DNA of 64,000 bases from assembly GCA_019232985.1 (NCBI GenBank), contig JAFAMW010000058.1, positions 62,001 through 126,000 on the forward strand, in the 5' to 3' direction. Origin of the DNA: Roseateles sp. Lineage in GTDB: Bacteria > Pseudomonadota > Gammaproteobacteria > Burkholderiales > Burkholderiaceae. Both the position numbers and the translations under genes were made by a program. The notes under the pieces were generated by a model. The model worked only from the letters and a program-made list of their open reading frames with translations, had not been told where the DNA came from and did no database searches. The first letter of the stretch is position 1. Each line of letters starts with the position of its first letter. This document shows, piece by piece, positions 58,517 through 64,000 of the stretch.

Positions 58517-58532
58517 GCGCAAACGTTTTGCA
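58517..58532 (+). promoter_or_regulatory. PurR/LacI-like operator candidate
   Basis: GCGCAAACGTTTTGCA has the CAAACGTTT core of PurR-type LacI-family operators (ACGCAAACGTTTGCGT), 140 bp before the nucleoside-binding protein gene. A hairpin CCGGGC-GACGTT-GCCCGG follows near 58552. The linked genes handle nucleosides, so a purine-responsive regulator is plausible but not shown. Confidence 0.35.
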
Positions 58533-58672
58533 ATTCGGGAAGATCGGGGGCCGGGCGACGTTGCCCGGGAGCCCCTGCGGTGCCGGCGGGCGGCGACGCG
58601 GACCCTACAATGCGCCCACTTCGGCGCCGCCTGGCGCCGGTTTGCGACCTCTTTGCTGCATCGCCAAACGCC

Positions 58673-59662
58673 ATGAACGCTGCCCGTTTCGCGCCGGTCC
58701 TGCTGGCCCTGTCTGCCACCCTCGGCGCGCTCGCGTCCCCCGCCGCGCAGGCGGAGCCGGCCGTGATCTTCGACATGGGCGGCAAGTTCGACAAGAGCTT
58801 CAACCAGGCCGCCTACGAAGGCGCCGAGCGCTGGAAGAAGGAAACGGGCCAGACCTATCTCGAGTTCGAGATCAGCAACGACACCCAGCGCGTCCAGGCG
58901 ATCCGCCGCATGGCCGAGCGCGGCGCGAGCCCGATCATCTCGGTCGGCTTCGCCCAGGCCTCGGCGCTCGACCAGATCGCCAAGGAATTCCCGAAGACCC
59001 ATTTCGTGATCATCGACGCGACGGTCAACAAGCCGAACGTGCAGTCGGTGCTGTTCAAGGAGCAGGAAGGCAGCTACCTGGTCGGCGCGCTCGCCGTGCT
59101 CACGAGCAAGACGGGCAAGGTCGGCTTCGTCGGCGGCATGGACATCCCGCTGATCCGCAAGTTCCAGTGCGGCTACGAGCAGGGCGTGCACGCGACCAAC
59201 CCCAAGGCCGAGGTGTTCTCGAACATGACCGGCACGACTTCGACGGCGTGGAACGACCCGACGCGCGGCGCCGAGCTCGCGAAGGCGCAGTTCGCGCGCG
59301 GCGCCGACATCGTGTTCGCGGCCGCGGGCGGCACCGGCGTCGGCGTCTACCAGGCGGCCAAGGACGCGGGCAAGCTCGCGATCGGCGTCGACAGCAACCA
59401 GGACCATCTGCAGCCGGGCACGATGCTGACCTCGATGGTCAAGCGCGTCGACGTGGCCGTCTACAACACGCTCAAGCAATGGCAGCCGGGCCTGCAGGTG
59501 CTCGGCCTCAAGGAAGGCGGCGTGGATTACGCGCAGGACGACTACAACGCCCGGCTGCTGAACCCGGCCGTCAAGAAGAAGGTCGACGCGATCAAGGCCG
59601 ACATCGTCGCCGGCAAGATCCAGGTCGTCGACTACATGGCCACCAACAGCTGCAAGTTCTGA
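58673..59662 (+). CDS. BMP-family nucleoside-binding protein of an ABC transporter
   Basis: A 329-residue periplasmic protein (basic membrane protein/PnrA family) with a signal peptide ending near ASPAAQA. VIFDMGGKFDKSFNQAAYEGAERW is diagnostic, as are GFVGGMDIPLIRKFQCGYEQG and AAGGTGVGVYQAAKD. Family members bind purine nucleosides. Its stop overlaps the ATPase start (TGATG). Confidence 0.92.
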   Translation: MNAARFAPVLLALSATLGALASPAAQAEPAVIFDMGGKFDKSFNQAAYEGAERWKKETGQTYLEFEISNDTQRVQAIRRMAERGASPIISVGFAQASALDQIAKEFPKTHFVIIDATVNKPNVQSVLFKEQEGSYLVGALAVLTSKTGKVGFVGGMDIPLIRKFQCGYEQGVHATNPKAEVFSNMTGTTSTAWNDPTRGAELAKAQFARGADIVFAAAGGTGVGVYQAAKDAGKLAIGVDSNQDHLQPGTMLTSMVKRVDVAVYNTLKQWQPGLQVLGLKEGGVDYAQDDYNARLLNPAVKKKVDAIKADIVAGKIQVVDYMATNSCKF

Positions 59663-61185
59663 TGCTCCGGCTCGCGGGCATCAGCAAGCGCTTCGGCGCG
59701 GTCCAGGCGAACCGCGCGGTCAGCGTCGAGGTCGCGCGCGGCACCGTGCACGGCCTGGTCGGCGAGAACGGCGCCGGCAAGAGCACCTTGATGGCGATCC
59801 TCTACGGCTACTACCAGGCCGACGCGGGGCACATCGAGATCGACGGCCAGGCCGTGCGCATCGCCAACTCCTTCGACGCGATCGCGCTGGGCATCGGCAT
59901 GGTCCACCAGCATTTCATGCTCGTCGACAGCTTGAGCGCGCTCGACAACGTGATGCTCGGCGCCGAGCCCGGCTTCCTTCTCACGGCCGGCAAGAAGGAA
60001 GTGCGCGCCAGGCTCGAGGCGCTGATGGCCGAGACCGGCCTCGCCGTGCGCCTCGACGCGCGCGTCGACACGCTGCCGGTCGGCGAACTGCAGCGCCTCG
60101 AGATCCTCAAGGCCCTGTACCGCGGCGCGCGCATCCTGATCCTCGACGAGCCGACCGCCGTGCTCACGCCGCAGGAGACCACGCAGCTGTTCGAGACGCT
60201 CGCGCGCCTGCGCGAGCGCGGCACGACGATCCTGCTGATCACGCACAAGCTCGGCGAGGTCATGGCGCTGTGCGACGCCGTGACCGTGATGCGCCAGGGC
60301 CAGGTCGTGACGACGCTCGCGATCGCCGCGGCTTCGCCCGAGACGCTCGCCGAGGCCATGGTCGGCCGCCGCGTCGACCTCGGCCGGCCGGCCGGCAGCG
60401 CCGACGCCGGCGAGATCCGGCTCGACGCGCAGGGCCTGCACCTGCGCGGCGAGAACGGCGTCGCGCTGCTCGACGACGTGCACCTGCAATTGCGCGCGGG
60501 CGAGATCGTCGGCGTCGCCGGCGTGTCGGGCAACGGCCAGAGCGAGCTGCTCGAGGTCCTCGCCGGCATGCGCGCGCCCGACGCGGGCCGCCTCGCGCTC
60601 GACGGCACGAGCTTCACCCCCGCGGCCTGGCTCGACCCGGCCGGCGCGCGCGCGCGCAAGCTCGCCCATGTGCCCGAGGACCGCCACGCCTGTGGCATGG
60701 TGCTCGCATTCCCGGCCTGGGAGACCGCCGCGCTCGGCTACCACGAGAACGCGGAGTACCGCCGCGGCCCGCTGGGCCTCGCGATGGACCAGGCCGCGAT
60801 GCGCCGGCGCGCGACCGAGATGCAGGAGCGCTTCGACGTGCGCCCGCGCAATATCGAGCTCGGCTCGAGCAAGTTCTCGGGCGGCAACCAGCAGAAGCAG
60901 ATCCTCGCGCGCGAGATCGGCCAGGCGCCGGCCGTGCTGCTCGTCGGCCAGCCGACGCGCGGCGTCGACATCGGCGCGATCGAGTTCATCCACGGCCAGC
61001 TGCGCGCGCTGCGCGACGCGGGCTGCGCGGTGCTGCTCGTGTCGAGCGAGCTCGACGAGATCCTCGCGCTCGCCGACCGCGTCGTCGTGATGAACGGCGG
61101 CCGCGTGACCGGCGAGCTCGCGATCGCCGACTGCGACGAAAAGAAGCTAGGCCTCCTGATGGCCGCCACAAGGACGTCCGCATGA
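59662..61185 (+). CDS. Nucleoside ABC transporter ATP-binding protein (two ATPase domains)
   Basis: A 507-residue tandem ATPase. The first domain has GENGAGKST and LDEPTAVLTPQE; the second has the degenerate GVSGNGQSE and FSGGNQQKQILARE plus QPTRGVDIGAIEFIH. This asymmetric pattern is usual for sugar/nucleoside (CUT2/BMP) systems. It works with the two permeases downstream. Confidence 0.94.
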   Translation: MLRLAGISKRFGAVQANRAVSVEVARGTVHGLVGENGAGKSTLMAILYGYYQADAGHIEIDGQAVRIANSFDAIALGIGMVHQHFMLVDSLSALDNVMLGAEPGFLLTAGKKEVRARLEALMAETGLAVRLDARVDTLPVGELQRLEILKALYRGARILILDEPTAVLTPQETTQLFETLARLRERGTTILLITHKLGEVMALCDAVTVMRQGQVVTTLAIAAASPETLAEAMVGRRVDLGRPAGSADAGEIRLDAQGLHLRGENGVALLDDVHLQLRAGEIVGVAGVSGNGQSELLEVLAGMRAPDAGRLALDGTSFTPAAWLDPAGARARKLAHVPEDRHACGMVLAFPAWETAALGYHENAEYRRGPLGLAMDQAAMRRRATEMQERFDVRPRNIELGSSKFSGGNQQKQILAREIGQAPAVLLVGQPTRGVDIGAIEFIHGQLRALRDAGCAVLLVSSELDEILALADRVVVMNGGRVTGELAIADCDEKKLGLLMAATRTSA

Positions 61186-61204
61186 CGACAACCGTGAAGG
61201 CACG

Positions 61205-61288
61205 GAGCCGCGCAGCGCCGGGCCGCCCCAAGCAAGCGGCCATCCCCTCGGGGGATCGACCGACGTACCCGTCGGGCGAGGGGCAGAC
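61205..61288 (+). repeat. Three-hairpin intergenic repeat, copy B
   Basis: It lies between the ATPase stop and the first permease ATG. Hairpins in order are GGCCGC-N9-GCGGCC (61221-61241), ATCCCC-TCG-GGGGAT (61242-61256) and CCGACG-TACC-CGTCGG (61260-61275). It ends with GAGGGG (61278-61283) five bases before the ATG. See copy A at 29981-30060. Confidence 0.85.
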
Positions 61289-62404
61289 ATGAGCCAGCCT
61301 TTGAACCTACCCCGCTGGATCGACATCGGCCTGCTGCCGCTGTGGAACCTCGCGATCGCGCTGCTCGCGGCCGGCCTGGTCGTGCGCGGCATCGGCCAGG
61401 ACCCGCTGCACGCGTTCGCGGCGATGCTGCAGGGCGCGCTCGGCAATGTCCGCGGCATCGGCTACACGCTGTACTACACGACGAGCTTCATCTTCACGGG
61501 CCTCGCCGTCGCCGTCGCGTTCCACGGCGGCCTGTTCAATATCGGCGGCGAGGGCCAGGCGACGCTCGGCGGCCTCGGCGTCGCGCTGACGGCGCTCGCC
61601 TTCCCGCACCTGCCGGCCGTCGTGCTGCTGCCGCTGATGGTCGTCGCGGCCGCGCTGTTCGGCATGGCCTGGGCGCTCGTGCCGGCCTGGCTGCAGGCCT
61701 GGCGCGGCAGCCATATCGTGATCACGACGATCATGTTCAACTTCCTCGGCGCGAGCCTCAACGTCTACCTGCTCGTGAACTGGCTGCGCCCGGTCGGCGA
61801 CATGGCCGTCGAGAGCGCCGACTTCGTCGACGCGGCCCATGTGCCGGCGCTGCACGAGATCGCCGCGCGCTTCGGCGTCGAGCTGCCCTCGTCGCCGCTG
61901 AACCTGAGCTTCGTGCTCGCGCTCGCGGCCTGCTGGTTCGTCTGGTGGTTCCTGTGGAAGAGCGGCGCCGGCTACCGCCTGCGCGCGGTCGGCAGCGCGC
62001 CGCGCGCGGCCCATTACGCGGGCATCGCGCCGCGCTGGCAGATCCTCGCGGCGATGGCGTTGTCGGGCGCGCTCGCGGGCCTCGTCGGCGTCAACGAGAT
62101 CGCCGGCGTGCAGGGCAAGCTCACGCTCGACTTCGTCGCGGGCGCGGGCTTCACCGGCATCGCGGTCGCGCTGATGGGGCGCAACCACCCGGTCGGCATC
62201 GTGCTCGCCTCGCTGCTGTTCGGCGTGCTCTACCAGGGCGGCGCCGAGGTGTCCTTCGACATCCCGGACTTCAGCCGCGAGATGGTCGTCACGGCGCAGG
62301 GCCTGATCGTGCTGTTCGCGGGTGCGATGGCGATGGTCAGCGCGCCGCTGTTCGCGCGCCTCTACGCGAAGTTCAAGGCGAAAAAGGAGGCGGCCCATGG
62401 ATGA
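61289..62404 (+). CDS. Nucleoside ABC transporter permease 1
   Basis: A 371-residue BPD_transp_2 permease (YufP-like) with eight or more membrane segments. FHGGLFNIGGEGQATLGGL and GYRLRAVGSAPRAAHYAGI are characteristic. Its start uses the ribosome site supplied by the upstream repeat, and its end overlaps the second permease by 8 bp. Confidence 0.92.
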   Translation: MSQPLNLPRWIDIGLLPLWNLAIALLAAGLVVRGIGQDPLHAFAAMLQGALGNVRGIGYTLYYTTSFIFTGLAVAVAFHGGLFNIGGEGQATLGGLGVALTALAFPHLPAVVLLPLMVVAAALFGMAWALVPAWLQAWRGSHIVITTIMFNFLGASLNVYLLVNWLRPVGDMAVESADFVDAAHVPALHEIAARFGVELPSSPLNLSFVLALAACWFVWWFLWKSGAGYRLRAVGSAPRAAHYAGIAPRWQILAAMALSGALAGLVGVNEIAGVQGKLTLDFVAGAGFTGIAVALMGRNHPVGIVLASLLFGVLYQGGAEVSFDIPDFSREMVVTAQGLIVLFAGAMAMVSAPLFARLYAKFKAKKEAAHG

Positions 62405-63371
62405 GCTGCTGATCGGTTCGCTCGTCGCGTCGACGCTGCGCCTGACGGCGCCGCTGCTGCTGTGCGCGCTCGCCGGCCTGATGAGCGAGCGCTCGGGCGT
62501 CGTCGACATCGGCCTCGAGGGCAAGATGCTCGGCGCCGCGTTCGCGGCCGGCGCCGTCGCGGCGGTCGCGCATTCGGCGCCGCTGGGCATCGCCGCGGCG
62601 ATCCTCGTCGCCTGCCTGATGTCCTATGTCCACGGCTTCGCCTGCGTCACGCACCGCGGCGACCAGGTCGTGTCGGGCGTCGCGATCAATATGGTCGCGG
62701 CGGGCCTGACCGTCGTGCTCGGCCGCGCGTGGTTCCAGCAGGGCGGCCAGACGCCGCCGGTCCTTGATGCCGTGCGCCTGCGCGGCCTGTGGGCGCGCTA
62801 CGCCGAGCCGATCGCCGGCGACTGGCCCGGCTCGGTGCTCGGCCATGGCCTCTTGAGCCACGATGTGCTCGTCTACGTCGCGTTCGCGCTCGTCGGCGGC
62901 GTGTGGTTTTTGCTCGAGCGCACGCGTCCGGGCCTGCGCCTGCGCGCGGTCGGCGAGAACCCGGCGATGGTCGACGCGGCCGGCGTGTCGGTGCCGGCGC
63001 TGCGCTACTTCGCGCTGACGCTCAACGGTCTGCTGTGCGGCCTCGCGGGCAGCTACCTGGTGCTCGCGCAGAACGCGAACTTCAGCCCCAATATGACGGC
63101 GGGCCGCGGCTTCATCGCGCTTGCCGCGCTGATCTTCGGCAAGTGGCGGCCCGTGCCGACGATGTTCGCCTGCCTGCTGTTCGGCTTCCTCGACGCGGTG
63201 TCGATCCGCCTGCAGGGCGCGACGCTGCCCGCGATGTTCGGCGGCGGCGAGGTGCCCGTGCAGCTGATCCAGGCGCTGCCCTATGGGCTGACGGTCGTGC
63301 TGCTCGCCGGCTTCATCGGCCAGGCGCACCCGCCCAAGGCGCTCGGCGTGCCCTACGTGAAGGAACGCTGA
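62397..63371 (+). CDS. Nucleoside ABC transporter permease 2
   Basis: A 324-residue BPD_transp_2 permease (YufQ-like). ERSGVVDIGLEGKMLGAAFAA and GLRLRAVGENPAMVDAAGV are characteristic. AAGGAGG before the ATG is inside the first permease gene. Its stop overlaps cdd (TGATG). Confidence 0.92.
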   Translation: MDELLIGSLVASTLRLTAPLLLCALAGLMSERSGVVDIGLEGKMLGAAFAAGAVAAVAHSAPLGIAAAILVACLMSYVHGFACVTHRGDQVVSGVAINMVAAGLTVVLGRAWFQQGGQTPPVLDAVRLRGLWARYAEPIAGDWPGSVLGHGLLSHDVLVYVAFALVGGVWFLLERTRPGLRLRAVGENPAMVDAAGVSVPALRYFALTLNGLLCGLAGSYLVLAQNANFSPNMTAGRGFIALAALIFGKWRPVPTMFACLLFGFLDAVSIRLQGATLPAMFGGGEVPVQLIQALPYGLTVVLLAGFIGQAHPPKALGVPYVKER

Positions 63372-63799
63372 TGGAAAAAACGCCGCTGGAACTCACCGAA
63401 GACCTCAAGCAGCGCCTGCTCGCCGCCTCGTTGGGCGCGCGCGCGCGCTCGCACTCGCCGTACTCGCGTTACAAAGTGGGCGCCGCGATCCTCGACGAGC
63501 AGGGTCGCATCCACGCGGGCGCGAACATCGAGAACGCGGCCTACCCGCAGGGCTGGTGCGCCGAGGCGAGCGCGCTGACCGCGATGGTCATGGCCGGCGG
63601 CACGCGCGCCGTGGCCGCGCTCGTCAGCGGCCCGGGCCCCGAGGTCATCACGCCCTGCGGCGGCTGCCGCCAGAAGCTGCGCGAGTTCGCCGGGCCGGGG
63701 CTTTTGATCCTCGCCGCCGATCCGGGCGGCATCCGCGCACAATGGACGCTCGACGAGCTGCTGCCGCACAGCTTCGGCCCCAATCACCTAGGAAGTTAA
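63371..63799 (+). CDS. cdd: Cytidine deaminase
   Basis: A 142-residue homotetramer-type enzyme. The zinc site is GWCAEASAL (Cys and catalytic Glu) and TPCGGCRQKL; SPYSRYKVGAAILDEQGR is the usual N-terminal part. It converts cytidine and deoxycytidine to uridine forms. Coupling to the transporter suggests salvage of imported nucleosides. Confidence 0.95.
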   Translation: MEKTPLELTEDLKQRLLAASLGARARSHSPYSRYKVGAAILDEQGRIHAGANIENAAYPQGWCAEASALTAMVMAGGTRAVAALVSGPGPEVITPCGGCRQKLREFAGPGLLILAADPGGIRAQWTLDELLPHSFGPNHLGS

Positions 63800-63805
63800 A
63801 CCATC

Positions 63806-64000
63806 ATGATCGACCACAAGGCCCTCGAGCCCAAGATCGCCGAGACCGTCGAACGCCTGCAGGCGCTGTTCGGCGCGGCGCCCGAAGTCGCCGTCGTGCT
63901 CGGCTCGGGCTGGGCCGGCGCGGCCAGCCATGTCGAGGACGCGCGCACGCTGCCCTATGCGTCGCTGCCCGCGTTCCCGCAGCCCAAGGTCGAAGGCCAT
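63806..64000 (+). CDS. Purine nucleoside phosphorylase (3' partial)
   Basis: The first 65 residues before the window ends. VAVVLGSGWAGAASHVEDA and the PAFPQPKVEGH segment match trimeric purine nucleoside phosphorylases (PNP/MTAP family, PunA-like), which carry the phosphate-binding GSG loop and a GH motif here. ATG at 63806 with AGGAAG upstream. It probably cleaves imported purine nucleosides. Confidence 0.88.
   Translation, partial: MIDHKALEPKIAETVERLQALFGAAPEVAVVLGSGWAGAASHVEDARTLPYASLPAFPQPKVEGH

Overview
The window is a contiguous piece of a very GC-rich bacterial chromosome. Gene order and protein types point to a betaproteobacterium of the order Burkholderiales, probably near the Leptothrix/Rubrivivax/Roseateles/Comamonadaceae group. 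The clues are a DUF3579 gene divergent from argD-argF, rpsT divergent from murJ, the AI-2E permease - hda - HAD phosphatase - pcnB - folK string, rpsP-rimM-trmD-rplS, and a BMP-type nucleoside ABC transporter linked to cdd and a purine nucleoside phosphorylase. The placement is inference from gene content; there is no rRNA gene in the window.

Positions 1-26838 form an alpha-glucan (starch, maltodextrin, glycogen) island. Two tryptophan-halogenase-like flavoproteins are followed by a leftward operon, malK-malE-malF-malG-amylase-aldo/keto reductase-cation/proton antiporter, with mostly overlapping start and stop codons. Divergent from it runs glgP, then glgB-glgX-malQ. Two exported GH13 enzymes on the minus strand (an amylase and a neopullulanase/cyclomaltodextrinase-like enzyme) face an exported pullulanase. 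Together these would debranch and cut glucans outside the cytoplasm, import maltodextrins and interconvert them with glycogen. TGTAGT-type dyads lie in both divergent control regions and suggest one shared regulator, which is not encoded here.

Positions 26900-49700 are mostly housekeeping: a TPR lipoprotein; a metallophosphatase - Ser/Thr kinase/universal-stress fusion - cysteine-cluster operon; argD-argF; an M14 peptidase and hydrolase; rpsT; murJ; a SirB1-like protein; an MFS carrier; the hda/pcnB/folK operon; a phosphate transporter with its PhoU-like partner; and the rpsP-rplS ribosomal operon.

Positions 49690-51221 hold the strangest stretch. It is a small, less GC-rich cassette with a cysteine-rich lipoprotein and, just upstream in the same operon, a protein built from five 52-residue repeats whose frame breaks at a run of five A. 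A hairpin of about 115 nt sits on its upstream side. From 51222 the order is an NUDIX hydrolase, CbiB-like protein, SDR, RluA-type synthase, dual-specificity phosphatase, MATE exporter, feoA-feoB under a likely Fur box, and a nucleoside import and salvage operon that runs off the right edge.

The most unusual non-coding signal is a three-hairpin intergenic repeat present twice (29981-30060 and 61205-61288). Each copy lies between co-oriented genes and ends in the same GAGGGG-N5-ATG ribosome binding site of the next gene. A cluster of four perfect hairpins separates glgP from glgB. No tRNA, rRNA, CRISPR array, transposase or phage gene was seen.
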